Assembly: GCF_000715205.1 (NCBI RefSeq)
Contig: NZ_JOTP01000015.1
Span: 1-64,000 of the forward strand
Reading direction: 5' to 3'
DNA: 64,000 nt
Origin: Bacillus zhangzhouensis
GTDB lineage: Bacteria > Bacillota > Bacilli > Bacillales > Bacillaceae
Shown here: piece by piece, positions 35,480 through 44,768 of the stretch
Position numbering within the stretch: the stretch's first letter is position 1
How the letters are laid out: each line of letters begins with the position of its first letter
The notes under the pieces: model-generated
What the model was told of the DNA's origin: nothing
The model's input: the letters and a program-made list of their open reading frames with translations, nothing else
Database searches by the model: none
Program-made: the position numbers and the translations under genes

Positions 35480-37114
35480 CTACTGTTCAATCCACCATTT
35501 TTCGATTTTGTAATACTCATCTTTCGGGTGGTAAGAGTAGCCTTGGAGATTAGATGGCATTGCACGATGTGAGTTGGCATAATAAAGGAACGTATACGGT
35601 TGGTCTTCTGCGATCAGCTTATAAATTTTTTCATACGCCTTCGAATATTCTTTTCTATCGCTCAAGTTCTTCGCATCAACTAGCAGCTGATCCACCTCTT
35701 CATTTTTATACCAAATGTTATTTAAGCCTTTTTCCGACTGACTTGAATGGAAGATGCTGTATTGATCAGGGAATGTCGCAAGGCTCCAGCCGAGTAATAG
35801 AGCATCATAATCCCATTTAGGCGGTGTCGTCTGTTCAATTAATGCACTGAATTCCACAATTTGCGGCTTTGCTTCAACCCCAATTTCTTTGAGCTGCTGC
35901 TGAACAACAACAGCGATATCTTCACGGACTTTGTTTCCTTGGTTCGTCTTCAAAACAAAGGAGAACTTTTTGCCATCCTTATCAAGATAGCCGTCTCCAT
36001 CTGTATCCTCCCAGCCCTCTTCTTTCAGCATCTTTTTCGCTTTTTCTTGGTCAAATTCGAACACTGGGACATTTTCACTCTTTGGATAGTTCCATGACAG
36101 CGGACTTTCCGGAATGTTGGCTACTTTCCCGTCTCCATCTAACACTTGATCGACAATCGTTTGACGATCAATGGCATGCGTAAGCGCTTGGCGGACCTTT
36201 TTACTTTTAAAGAGATCATTTTTCTGGTTCCAGCCAATATATGAATAATTGAGTCCTAGATCAGATTCAATTTTAACGTTGCTGACTTTTTCAGCTGTTT
36301 GCAGCTCTGCTCCCGGTACAGCAAAGAAGTCAATATCACCTGCTGATAGCTGGGCAATGGCTGCATTCTGATCAGGAATCGTTTTAATCGTGACGGTATC
36401 AAGGTATGGACGTCCATCCCAATAATCGTCAAAGGCTTCTAGTTTGACATAGTCTCCTTCTTTCCACTCTGCAAATTTAAATGGACCTGAACCGATTGGT
36501 TTTTTTCGGTTAAATTCATTTTCACCGAGATCCTTTACAGGCACATCACCTAAAATATGCTTAGGCAAAATACCATAGCTTCCTAGAGTGACATTATAAA
36601 AATACGGATCTTTTTTATTGAGCTTGAATTCAATAGAGTAATCTCCTGTCTTCTTGACAGAATCTAAGACTTCAAAGCCTGATCCACGCTCTCCGTTGTA
36701 GTCCTTATTGATCGGAATGCTGTATGTAAACACAACATCATCAGCAGTCAGTTCTTTACCATCATGAAACTTCACACCTTTTCTAATGGTCACATCAAAC
36801 TGCTTGCCGTCATCAGATTCTTTAATATCTTCTGCCAGCGCTAGCTGCGGGTTGAGTTTTCCGTCTGTTTGAAGTAAGAAGCTGTAGATTCTTTCCTCAA
36901 TATCAGAGCTTGCCACATCTGTTGAATACAGCGAGTTAAATAACGTAGGCTCTGCAATTGAACCGATGACAAGATCTCCGCCTTGTACAGGTTTACCAGT
37001 GGATTTCTTTTCACTGTCTCCAGAAGTTTTATTCCCACCAGAGCAAGCCGCAAGGATCAGTGTAAAGATCAGCAGTAAACTGACCAAAATGGACTTTTTA
37101 TTTCTATTTTTCAT
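35480..37114 (-). CDS. appA: Oligopeptide-binding lipoprotein AppA
   Basis: The 544-residue SBP family 5 receptor of the App importer. The signal peptide ends in the lipobox LAAC; family motifs include FHDGKELTADDVVFTY, NRKKPIGSGPFKFAEWKEGD and KKVRQALTHAIDRQ. It is uninterrupted over its full length; in B. subtilis 168 appA is known to be inactivated by a frameshift. The ATG at 37114 follows AGGGGG at 8 bases. It is third in appDFABC, 83 bases after appF; this gap shows no hairpin I would call. Confidence 0.95.
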   Translation of the reverse strand: MKNRNKKSILVSLLLIFTLILAACSGGNKTSGDSEKKSTGKPVQGGDLVIGSIAEPTLFNSLYSTDVASSDIEERIYSFLLQTDGKLNPQLALAEDIKESDDGKQFDVTIRKGVKFHDGKELTADDVVFTYSIPINKDYNGERGSGFEVLDSVKKTGDYSIEFKLNKKDPYFYNVTLGSYGILPKHILGDVPVKDLGENEFNRKKPIGSGPFKFAEWKEGDYVKLEAFDDYWDGRPYLDTVTIKTIPDQNAAIAQLSAGDIDFFAVPGAELQTAEKVSNVKIESDLGLNYSYIGWNQKNDLFKSKKVRQALTHAIDRQTIVDQVLDGDGKVANIPESPLSWNYPKSENVPVFEFDQEKAKKMLKEEGWEDTDGDGYLDKDGKKFSFVLKTNQGNKVREDIAVVVQQQLKEIGVEAKPQIVEFSALIEQTTPPKWDYDALLLGWSLATFPDQYSIFHSSQSEKGLNNIWYKNEEVDQLLVDAKNLSDRKEYSKAYEKIYKLIAEDQPYTFLYYANSHRAMPSNLQGYSYHPKDEYYKIEKWWIEQ

Positions 37115-37197
37115 GTACAATTCCCCCTATTCTTTTTTAGAAATGACGACAGATGCTGCTTCATCCCCCCTCTCAAAGATGAGATCATACAAGCTGA

Positions 37198-38220
37198 TTA
37201 AGCGTCATAGAGGTGGCAGGCAACAAAGTGGTTCGTTCTTAATTCCTGAAATTCAGGTACTTGCTGTTTACAGATTTCCTTCGCATGCGGGCATCTTGTG
37301 TGAAACACGCAGCCTTTTGGCGGATTCGCAGGGCTCGGCAAGTCACCTTGCAACATAATGCGTTCTCTTTTCACCTGCCCTTTTTTACGGGTGATTGGAA
37401 CGGAAGAAAGCAGTGCCTGTGTATACGGATGGAGCGGTTCATCGTACAGGCTGTGCTTATCGGCAAGCTCCATCATTTTGCCAAGATACATGACGCCGAC
37501 TCTATCACTAATGTGTCTGACCACACTTAGATCATGAGAGATAAATAGATAGGTCAGGTCAAATTCCTCCTGGAGCTCCTCCATCAGATTAATCACCTGC
37601 GCCTGAATGGATACGTCGAGTGCTGAAACCGGCTCATCTGCGATGATCATTTCGGGATTCATGGCAAGGGCTCGAGCGATGCCGATCCGCTGCCTCTGCC
37701 CGCCAGAAAATTCATGGGGGTAGCGATTCGCAAAGCTTGGATGAAGGCCCACCTTTGACAAAAGCTGTTCCACTTTTTCATTTCTTTCTTTGAAGGAATA
37801 TAAGTGATGTGTTTTGTAGGGTTCTTTGATGATGCTTCGAAGTGTTTTTCTAGGGTTGAGTGATGCAAAGGGATCTTGAAAAACCATTTGGATGTTTTTT
37901 CGTGTTGATTGTCTTAGCTTTGATTCAGATACGCGCGAGATATCTTGCCCTTTAAATAGGATTTGACCGTCTGTTGGTTCATATAAGCGAATCATTGTCC
38001 GTCCTAATGTGGATTTACCGCATCCTGACTCCCCAACAATGCCTAACGTTTCACCTTTATAAATCTTCAGGTCTATGCCGTCAACAGCTTTGACCGCACC
38101 TACTTTCTTCTGCAATACTCCCGCTTTAATCGGAAAGTGTTTTCGAATATGTTTCAGTTCAAGAATGGTTTCTTTCTCTGGAAGATCTGTTGTCTGTGAT
38201 TGATTTTCAGCAAGGGTCAT
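37198..38220 (-). CDS. appF: Oligopeptide ABC transporter ATP-binding protein AppF
   Basis: A 340-residue ATPase with Walker [10 protein letters not shown], signature SGGQRQR, Walker [13 protein letters not shown] and FISHDLS. The C-terminal region [12 protein letters not shown] is followed by a cysteine-containing [15 protein letters not shown] segment of the oligopeptide-transporter ATPase type. The ATG overlaps the appD stop codon (ATGA), indicating coupled translation. OppF of the other system is shorter and has no such cysteine cluster. Confidence 0.94.
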   Translation of the reverse strand: MTLAENQSQTTDLPEKETILELKHIRKHFPIKAGVLQKKVGAVKAVDGIDLKIYKGETLGIVGESGCGKSTLGRTMIRLYEPTDGQILFKGQDISRVSESKLRQSTRKNIQMVFQDPFASLNPRKTLRSIIKEPYKTHHLYSFKERNEKVEQLLSKVGLHPSFANRYPHEFSGGQRQRIGIARALAMNPEMIIADEPVSALDVSIQAQVINLMEELQEEFDLTYLFISHDLSVVRHISDRVGVMYLGKMMELADKHSLYDEPLHPYTQALLSSVPITRKKGQVKRERIMLQGDLPSPANPPKGCVFHTRCPHAKEICKQQVPEFQELRTNHFVACHLYDA

Positions 38221-39197
38221 GTTTGGTCTGCCTCCTCATATAAGAAGCACCTGACGCTTCTGCCATTTTCAAATGTTCTCAGCTTGGGCAACTCTCCTAG
38301 GCAGCGATCCTTCACACTCGGACATCTAGGAGCAAAGCGGCAGCCGGCTGGAAGCTGATCTGGCGCAGGAACATTCCCTTTTATCGCCGTTAATGGCTGT
38401 ATCTCTCCGTCAATGACAGGAATTGATTCAAGCAACCCTTCCGTGTAAGGATGAAGCGGCTGATCAAATAACTCTTCGACGGTCCCATTTTCAACAACCT
38501 GTCCGCAGTACATGACAATCACTCGATCTGCTACTTCAGATACGACACCTAAATCGTGTGTTATGAGGAGAATGGATGTACCAAATGTAGAACATAAATC
38601 TTTCATCAAGGTAAGCACCTGCGCTTGAATGGTCACATCTAGTGCCGTTGTCGGTTCATCTGCAATGAGAAGCTTTGGGTCGCAGCTTAGCGCAATGGCA
38701 ATCATGACTCGTTGACGCATGCCGCCGGATAAACGGTGCGGATAATCTTTGATGATTTGTTCTGGGCGAGAAAAACCAACAAGCTTCAGCAGGTCAATCG
38801 CTTTTCTGGTGGCTTCTTTTTTTGAAAGTTTTTTGTGATAGATGAGGATTTCAGTTATTTGTTCCCCGATGGTTAAAACGGGATTAAGTGAGGTCATGGG
38901 TTCCTGAAAGATCATGGATACGTCATTTCCGCGAATACTGCATAATTCCTTTTCACCATATGTAACAAGGTCTTTTCCATCAAGCTTAATGGAACCGTCC
39001 ATAATTTTTCCACCAGTCCCATTAATCAGACCCATAATGGATAAGGACGTAATGCTTTTGCCAGATCCAGACTCACCGACTAATGCGACAGTTTCTCCTC
39101 TGTTGATGCTAAAATCAACGCCATCAACAGCGGGAATCGGTTCCTTTTTTCGAAAAAAATATGTTTTTAAGTTTTGCACTTCAAGTAGCGTGCTCAT
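38217..39197 (-). CDS. appD: Oligopeptide ABC transporter ATP-binding protein AppD
   Basis: The first gene of the app operon, 326 residues. Walker A GESGSGKSI, signature SGGMRQR, Walker B LLIADEPTTALD and LITHDLG are intact, and the C-terminal CRFAPRCPSVKDRC is the cysteine-containing region typical of this ATPase type. AAAGGAG lies 9 bases before the ATG. The 161-base upstream region is AT-rich and would hold the operon promoter; I could not fix it. Confidence 0.94.
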   Translation of the reverse strand: MSTLLEVQNLKTYFFRKKEPIPAVDGVDFSINRGETVALVGESGSGKSITSLSIMGLINGTGGKIMDGSIKLDGKDLVTYGEKELCSIRGNDVSMIFQEPMTSLNPVLTIGEQITEILIYHKKLSKKEATRKAIDLLKLVGFSRPEQIIKDYPHRLSGGMRQRVMIAIALSCDPKLLIADEPTTALDVTIQAQVLTLMKDLCSTFGTSILLITHDLGVVSEVADRVIVMYCGQVVENGTVEELFDQPLHPYTEGLLESIPVIDGEIQPLTAIKGNVPAPDQLPAGCRFAPRCPSVKDRCLGELPKLRTFENGRSVRCFLYEEADQT

Positions 39198-39358
39198 TCA
39201 TTCGCTCCTTTCTCCATAGATCAATAAAACGGAATCAAAAGATTCAGTCTTTTTTGAATAAAAAGAATTATCAAAATTTATATTTGTATATTATTACATC
39301 AGCATGACGAAATCAAGAAGTATTTAGTAAATTTGGTATATGTCTCTTTTTATGTTAT

Positions 39359-40162
39359 TTATTCACTTTGTGATTCTATCGCCTTTAAAAAGGTTTCGGC
39401 TGGCTCTGCAATCATAGACTCCTCGCTGATTCGATGCTCACTGAAATACTTTTTCACGATATAAAACCCAGTGGCGTAACCAAGCATTTTGGGGTAGTTC
39501 CCTTTTCCATAAAGGAGGTTCTGTATCAGTCTTTCGTCGTCCTGGACTTTCTTATGAAGGTGACTGGATACCCATTTCTTGTACATGCGCTGAAGCTGCG
39601 CTTCGTCATATAATCTGGTCCATTTGGCTGTATAGCTTTCTCCGTATCTATGATACACAGCATATTCAGCCAACCCTTCCATCATGATTGTATCAAGGAA
39701 TGTAAAATCTTTTTCTTCTTTCGTGAGAAAATGCAACCTGCATACATGGTGATATTCATGTGTCAGTAATGTACCGATACGTTCTTTCGGGGTATTTGGC
39801 GATAAAAAGAGAAAAACCTTGTCGTCAAATGCCATGCCGGATTGATAATAAAATTGCTCTCTGATTTCTTTACTGCTCTCATTGACAGGTAAAATAAACA
39901 CAGGGATGTCAGGGCCTCCCCACTGTTTTTGCAGCTTTTGATATTCTTTCATGACGAGCTTGAAGTATCCTTTTTCTTTGAGCTTATCGATCATTTCCTG
40001 GCACGGGTTCCAAGATCGCACCATCCCGTGATGCTGTAAATGGGACAGAATAGAGGACCATTCCTTTTCCGCTGCTCCTTTAAAATAAGGGACAAAGCGC
40101 ACCGCAAGCTCCTGAAATGATGATGATTGATGGATGAGATATTGTGTATTGATCAGACCCAT
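39359..40162 (-). CDS. yjaZ: Predicted zinc protease YjaZ (DUF2268)
   Basis: A 267-residue protein with the gluzincin-type motif HEYHH at 135-139 and a glutamate in MMEGLAEYAVYHRYG that could be the third ligand. No signal peptide is evident, so it is probably cytoplasmic. Position between appD and fabF matches B. subtilis yjaZ. GGAGGTG precedes the ATG. A terminator for fabHA-fabF lies between fabF and this gene. Substrates are not known. Confidence 0.85.
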   Translation of the reverse strand: MGLINTQYLIHQSSSFQELAVRFVPYFKGAAEKEWSSILSHLQHHGMVRSWNPCQEMIDKLKEKGYFKLVMKEYQKLQKQWGGPDIPVFILPVNESSKEIREQFYYQSGMAFDDKVFLFLSPNTPKERIGTLLTHEYHHVCRLHFLTKEEKDFTFLDTIMMEGLAEYAVYHRYGESYTAKWTRLYDEAQLQRMYKKWVSSHLHKKVQDDERLIQNLLYGKGNYPKMLGYATGFYIVKKYFSEHRISEESMIAEPAETFLKAIESQSE

Positions 40163-40192
40163 ACCGTTTACACCTCCATTTTTATCATATGC

Positions 40193-40227
40193 AAAAAGGC
40201 GGCGATCTGTTTATAGATCACCGCCTT
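40193..40227 (-). terminator. Terminator of fabHA-fabF
   Basis: Thirteen-bp arms at 40196-40208 and 40215-40227 (AAGGCGGCGATCT/AGATCACCGCCTT, one mismatch), followed on the minus strand by a T run. Confidence 0.85.
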
Positions 40228-40238
40228 CTCAGGAAGTA

Positions 40239-41480
40239 TTACGCTTCGTATTTTTTGAAAATAATTGTCGCATTATGCCCGCCAAAGCCAAGTGAGTTAC
40301 TCAAAGCAACTTGTACTTCTTTAGAACGTGCTTCATTTGCTACATAATCAAGGTCACATTCTTCATCCGGTGTTTCAAGGTTAATCGTTGGAGGAATGAC
40401 GCTGTCTTTAATCGCAAGAACAGAGAAAATCGCTTCTACTCCGCCTGCTGCGCCAAGTAAGTGACCTGTCATTGATTTTGTTGAACTGATTGCAAGCTGA
40501 TTTGCATGCTCTCCGAACACTTCTTTAATGGCCATTGTTTCAAATTTATCATTGTAAGGTGTGCTTGTTCCGTGGGCATTGATATAATCAATTTCTTCCA
40601 CAGACAAACCTGCGTCTCGAATCGCTTCTTTCATCGCGCGAACGCCGCCTTCTCCGTTTGGAGCAGGTGCTGTAATATGGTATGCATCACCAGTTGAACC
40701 GTATCCAACAATTTCTGCATAAATGGTCGCACCACGTTTTAACGCATGCTCTAGTTCTTCAAGAACAATAACCCCAGCTCCCTCGCCCATGACAAATCCG
40801 TCACGGTTTTTATCAAATGGACGGCTTGCTGTGTCTGGATCAGGATTTGTCGAAAGGGCTTTGTTCGCACAGAAACCTGCAAACGACATTTTTGTTAACG
40901 GCGCTTCTGTTCCGCCTGTGATCATGGCATCAGCATCTCCACGCTGAATGACTTTAAATGCATCACCAATTGAGTTTGTACCTGTTGCACATGCTGTGAC
41001 TGTACAGGAGTTAACTCCTTTTGCGCCAAGTGCAATAGAAATTTGTCCTGTCGCCATATCTGGAATCATCATTGGGACAAAGAATGGGCTGACACGTCTT
41101 GCCCCTTTATTTGAATACACTTCAAACTGCTCTTCAAATGTTTCAAGTCCACCAATACCAGACCCAACCCATACACCAACACGCGGTGCGATTTCATCTG
41201 TGATTTCAAGGCGTGAATCTTCTAAAGCCTTTTGAGCAGCAACGACTGCATATTGAGTGAAGCGCGCCATTTTTCTCGCTTCTTTTTTCTCCATGTAATC
41301 TTCGATGTTAAAATCCTTTAGTTCTGCAGCTACTTTTGCGGTATATTCACTTGAATCGACACGTGTGATCGGTCCAACACCTGATACACCTGCTACAGCA
41401 TTTTTCCATGTTGTCTCTACATCGTTGCCAAGAGGTGTCAAAGCACCTAATCCTGTAACAACTACTCGCTTTTTATCCAT
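40239..41480 (-). CDS. fabF: 3-oxoacyl-[ACP] synthase II FabF
   Basis: The elongating condensing enzyme of fatty-acid synthesis. The 413-residue thiolase-fold protein has the active-site cysteine in [11 protein letters not shown] and the two histidines in [11 protein letters not shown] and [14 protein letters not shown]. The ATG at 41480 follows GAGGTG at 9 bases; a GTG four codons earlier is within the ribosome site. It follows fabHA after 22 bases and shares its FapR-type control. Confidence 0.97.
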   Translation of the reverse strand: MDKKRVVVTGLGALTPLGNDVETTWKNAVAGVSGVGPITRVDSSEYTAKVAAELKDFNIEDYMEKKEARKMARFTQYAVVAAQKALEDSRLEITDEIAPRVGVWVGSGIGGLETFEEQFEVYSNKGARRVSPFFVPMMIPDMATGQISIALGAKGVNSCTVTACATGTNSIGDAFKVIQRGDADAMITGGTEAPLTKMSFAGFCANKALSTNPDPDTASRPFDKNRDGFVMGEGAGVIVLEELEHALKRGATIYAEIVGYGSTGDAYHITAPAPNGEGGVRAMKEAIRDAGLSVEEIDYINAHGTSTPYNDKFETMAIKEVFGEHANQLAISSTKSMTGHLLGAAGGVEAIFSVLAIKDSVIPPTINLETPDEECDLDYVANEARSKEVQVALSNSLGFGGHNATIIFKKYEA

Positions 41481-41501
41481 TAATTTGTGCACCTCACTCT
41501 T

Positions 41502-42440
41502 TTATCGGCCCCATCGCATAGCGATTGCGCCCCACGTTAATCCGCCACCAAAACCAACCATTACAATCACATCGCCGTCATGAATTTTTCCGGCTTCGAT
41601 TTCTTCACATAATGAAATTGGAATGGATGCTGCTGATGTGTTTCCATATTTATGGACAGTCTTCGACATTTTTTCGACTGGCAGCTCTAAGCGTTCGCGG
41701 GCTGCTTCCATAATGCGAATATTTGCTTGATGCGGGATCAAGAAATCAACGTCTTCTTTTGATAGTCCAGCTTTTTCGATGACGTTTACACTTGACTCGC
41801 CCATTTGTCTTACAGCAAATTTAAATACTTCTCGTCCATTCATGATTGTATGATCTTTTTCATCTAAGTACAAGTGCTTCCCGCCGCTTCCATCGGCTCC
41901 AAGCTCAAATGATAGAATTCCTTTGCCTTCGCTGACTGTTCCTAACACTGCAGCACCTGCTCCATCTCCAAACAAAACAGCTGTATTGCGGTCATCCCAG
42001 TCGGTAATGCGAGAAAGCTTTTCAACGCCAACGACGAGCACGTGCTTGAAAGTTCCTGATTCGATAAATTGTTTTCCAGTAACAAGCCCATACATAAAGC
42101 CAGCACAAGCAGCGCTAATATCCATTGCACATGCTTTATGTGCACCGAGCTGTTCTTGAATCATACAAGCGACTGTCGGAAATGCTTGATCTGGCGTGAC
42201 TGTCGCCACAAGAATCATATCAATATCTTCTGCAGCCACATCTGCGTCAGCTAATGCTTTTTTTGCAGCAGCAAGCGCCATATGAGATGTATTGACATCA
42301 TCAGATGCAATTCTTCTTTCTTCTATACCTGTTCTAGTACGAATCCACTCGTCAGAAGTTTCAACCATTTTTTCTAAATCATGATTTGTTAATACTTTTT
42401 CAGGTATATAGCGGCCAAGGCCAATAATTCCAGCATTCAT
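41502..42440 (-). CDS. fabHA: 3-oxoacyl-[ACP] synthase III FabHA
   Basis: Starts fatty-acid synthesis by condensing acyl-CoA primers with malonyl-ACP. The 312-residue protein has the Cys in [10 protein letters not shown], His in IPHQANIRI and Asn in [10 protein letters not shown], the Cys-His-Asn triad. Bacillus has two FabH isozymes; the position next to fabF marks this one as FabHA (yjaX). It is first in the fabHA-fabF operon behind a FapR-type box. Confidence 0.96.
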   Translation of the reverse strand: MNAGIIGLGRYIPEKVLTNHDLEKMVETSDEWIRTRTGIEERRIASDDVNTSHMALAAAKKALADADVAAEDIDMILVATVTPDQAFPTVACMIQEQLGAHKACAMDISAACAGFMYGLVTGKQFIESGTFKHVLVVGVEKLSRITDWDDRNTAVLFGDGAGAAVLGTVSEGKGILSFELGADGSGGKHLYLDEKDHTIMNGREVFKFAVRQMGESSVNVIEKAGLSKEDVDFLIPHQANIRIMEAARERLELPVEKMSKTVHKYGNTSAASIPISLCEEIEAGKIHDGDVIVMVGFGGGLTWGAIAMRWGR

Positions 42441-42489
42441 TGATTAAGACTCCTTTTACTCATACGAGCATGTAATATTGTGATCTTAT

Positions 42490-42506
42490 ATTAGTATCTG
42501 GTACTA
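42490..42506. promoter_or_regulatory. FapR-type operator of fabHA-fabF
   Basis: TTAGTATCTGGTACTAA: perfect 6-bp inverted arms (TTAGTA/TACTAA) around 5 bases, a near-ideal FapR box. It lies 50 bases upstream of fabHA. Confidence 0.88.
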
Positions 42507-42608
42507 ATTTTACCTTATTTTTTTCTCCTTGGCAATACAAACGTCTAACCTTTCCTTTCACTTTTTTCATAGATTAATGTATACCAATAGTAGAAAGGAA
42601 CATGTGAT

Positions 42609-42842
42609 ATGGCGCAAAAAGATATTTTCTCGGCAATGATGTTTGGTCAGCCACTTGAAAAGGAGAAAAGCAAGACAGAAGCAAAGGAGGATCGTGCGGA
42701 AACATCTTCAAATGATGACTCAATTGACTATGTGCATGTCATGAATCAGATCGGGAACATCATGAACTCGATCGACGAGCTGAAGCCTGTGTTTAAAGAT
42801 GTTGGTCCTATGATTAGTGCCTTCAAGAAAAAATTATCATAA
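42609..42842 (+). CDS. yjzB: Small protein YjzB
   Basis: A hydrophilic protein of 77 residues. The first part reads DIFSAMMFGQPLEKEKSK, then a charged low-complexity stretch, then a helical C-terminal half (VHVMNQIGNIMNSIDELKPVF). AAAGGAA precedes the ATG. Divergent from fabHA and convergent with comZ, exactly as yjzB in B. subtilis. Function unknown. Confidence 0.8.
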   Translation: MAQKDIFSAMMFGQPLEKEKSKTEAKEDRAETSSNDDSIDYVHVMNQIGNIMNSIDELKPVFKDVGPMISAFKKKLS

Positions 42843-42870
42843 AAAAAAGCCACTATTTTGTGGCTTTTTC
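42842..42870. terminator. Bidirectional terminator between yjzB and comZ
   Basis: AAAAAGCCAC (42844-42853) pairs with GTGGCTTTTT (42860-42869). The comZ stop codon (42855-42853) is at the edge of the loop. Confidence 0.85.
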
Positions 42871-43050
42871 TGATTCTGCATCTGCTTTTCCAAGCTCATA
42901 TGCCTCTTGCATGACCGATGTAAACAATGATAGTAGCGGCTGAAGAGCTTCAGGCTCAAGCTGAATCCCTGCTTTATCTAATTCTTCTTTTGCCTGCGGG
43001 AAATACTTCATGGCAATTTGTAAAAACTCCATCGATTTTTCGTGCTGCAT
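42853..43050 (-). CDS. comZ: ComG operon repressor ComZ
   Basis: A 65-residue protein whose N-terminus MQHEKSMEFLQIAMKYFPQA and central helix FTSVMQEAYELGKADAE correspond to B. subtilis ComZ, which lowers comG transcription. A leucine-rich helix occupies the middle. The ATG at 43050 follows GTGAGG, 9 bases before. It begins 11 bases after the med stop, so med and comZ form one unit, as known. The stop codon is inside the shared terminator. Confidence 0.88.
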   Translation of the reverse strand: MQHEKSMEFLQIAMKYFPQAKEELDKAGIQLEPEALQPLLSLFTSVMQEAYELGKADAESEKATK

Positions 43051-43061
43051 GTTCAAAGTCC

Positions 43062-44024
43062 TCACTTTTCATTTGGCAGTTTGCCAGTTTTTTTGTAATA
43101 CGCAATATCACTCTCAATGTCTTTCACGAAAGCGCGGTCAATGGTTGAGCTAAATTTCCCCATTTCGATCACTCCTTCTTTAAAGTCAAAGGAGTACTCA
43201 TCTTGTTCATTTAGCTTGCCTTCATTAAATTTCTTCGCAATGATACTGTACGCTTTATCGACATGCTGTACTGTGCTCGTTAAGACGGTATGACTTCCGA
43301 GGTTGGATTGATCGGTGACATACCCGATAGCTGATAAATTATCGGCTTTGATTTGTTCAATGACAGGGATATTATAACCATCACCTGCTGGATACACAAC
43401 ATCTACGCCTTGTTTTTTCAATTTTTGATAGAGATCCACAGCTTTGTCAGCATCGTCCCAGTTTTCGACAAATTCCGCTAGTACTTGCACATGTTCATCT
43501 TGATATTTTGCGCCTTTGATAAAGCCGTCTACTTCACTTTGCCAATCGTATGTAGCAAGAATACCAATCTTTTTGGTTTTTGACATATGTGCTGCTGTCA
43601 TGCCTCCGAAAAAGCCCATGGCTTCTCCTTTAAACGTCACATTTGTGACATTGTCAGCCTGAGGCTTGTTTCCATTAACCGTAATAAATTGTGTTTTGGG
43701 ATAATCTTCACTGATCAAGTTAAAAATTTCGCTGTATTCATTGCCATGGCCAATAATCAAATTGACTCCTTTTTTATGGAATTCTTCAATGGCATCAACG
43801 ATCTTCTCCTTGTCGACCATCCCTTCCTTATAATAAACATCTACACCAAATGTCGATTGAATACTTAATAAGCCTTTATAACCTTTCGTTCCCCAAACTT
43901 GATCATTAATCGTATCGGGGACGAGTAAACCCACCTTCTCAATATGTCCTTTTAAAGGCGCCTGCGAGCAGGCAGATAATAGGAGAAGGAACGAAAAGAT
44001 CATGACAAGCCGTTGGTACTTCAT
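43062..44024 (-). CDS. med: Positive regulator of comK, Med (BMP-family lipoprotein)
   Basis: A 320-residue protein of the Med/basic membrane protein family. The signal peptide ends in the lipobox LSAC (Cys20), and the mature part is a periplasmic-binding-protein-like fold (GLLVPDTINDQVWGTKGYKG, FGVDVYYKEG, NLIIGHGNEYS). In B. subtilis Med stimulates comK expression. GGGAG precedes the ATG. A 10-bp imperfect hairpin lies in the leader (44046-44071). It is followed by comZ. Confidence 0.92.
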   Translation of the reverse strand: MKYQRLVMIFSFLLLLSACSQAPLKGHIEKVGLLVPDTINDQVWGTKGYKGLLSIQSTFGVDVYYKEGMVDKEKIVDAIEEFHKKGVNLIIGHGNEYSEIFNLISEDYPKTQFITVNGNKPQADNVTNVTFKGEAMGFFGGMTAAHMSKTKKIGILATYDWQSEVDGFIKGAKYQDEHVQVLAEFVENWDDADKAVDLYQKLKKQGVDVVYPAGDGYNIPVIEQIKADNLSAIGYVTDQSNLGSHTVLTSTVQHVDKAYSIIAKKFNEGKLNEQDEYSFDFKEGVIEMGKFSSTIDRAFVKDIESDIAYYKKTGKLPNEK

Positions 44025-44114
44025 GCCATGTTCAACTCCCTTTGCAACATGCAGGCATGAACCTGTATGTTAAATATAGGTTTATTTTATACTGAAAAAA
44101 GATAAGATGGAAGA

Positions 44115-44693
44115 TCATTCTTGCTTTTTGTCGAAAAATGTTGAGTTTTGTCTTTTCCATTCTGCGATCATTTCTTCTGCTTGTTTGTCATCTGTTTGGC
44201 TTTCTACCTTCAATTGATGCGTCATATCCTGTCTTTGGTTTGTGCGCGACGCCCATTTCAAAAGATCCTTTGCGACATCTTCTACAAAAAATGAGTGGTC
44301 ATTCTTTGTTCTTCTTTCTTCATCGAGTGTCCACGGTCCGAACATGCGAGGAAGGATAACAGCTGGCACGTTCTGTTTGGACGGTTCGTCTTCAGGTTCT
44401 TCGAACAGTATTCGGTACATGCCCTGCTGCGCTTTGATGTCTGTTTCTCTTTTATTGGGTTCCTCTGATTGAATAAAGATCAGGTCATACGTCTCTTTGC
44501 CATCCTGAAGGTCAATGACACGGACGAGGTCATTCCGGCCGAGCCACATCATCCGCTCTTCTAATAGTAACTTTTGCTCTTCTGTATGATCGTGAGGACA
44601 CGTGATATCCACTTGAATGCCCTCTTTCATCATATATTCACAAAGTGTCAGGCCAAAAAATTCATCTGCACCTATGATCAGTCCTGTTTCCAT
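44115..44693 (-). CDS. yjaV: NAD(P)-binding-fold protein YjaV
   Basis: A 192-residue protein that begins METGLIIGADEFFGLTLCEY, resembling the first strand and helix of a Rossmann fold, with PAVILPRMFGPWT in the middle like extended SDR/epimerase proteins. No catalytic Tyr-x3-Lys is seen and it is shorter than active enzymes, so it may be a degenerate member. The ATG at 44693 is 8 bases after AAGGGG. It corresponds to yjaV between yjaU and med. Function unknown. Confidence 0.8.
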   Translation of the reverse strand: METGLIIGADEFFGLTLCEYMMKEGIQVDITCPHDHTEEQKLLLEERMMWLGRNDLVRVIDLQDGKETYDLIFIQSEEPNKRETDIKAQQGMYRILFEEPEDEPSKQNVPAVILPRMFGPWTLDEERRTKNDHSFFVEDVAKDLLKWASRTNQRQDMTHQLKVESQTDDKQAEEMIAEWKRQNSTFFDKKQE

Positions 44694-44768
44694 GTTCATG
44701 TCCCCTTTTTTAGCATATCGAATAAAAAGAAGAGCCCTTTCCATGAAGGGCTGTTATCATCCTATTCA

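Noticed and set aside
35205-35580. Minus-strand frames through the appA-appB spacer, including a 79-codon extension of appB
   Set aside because: They translate repeat copy B. appB has a good ribosome site and the family N-terminus at 35204.
39240-39285. AT-rich stretch upstream of appD with weak resemblance to a CodY site and a promoter
   Set aside because: About ten of fifteen matches at best and no well-spaced promoter hexamers.
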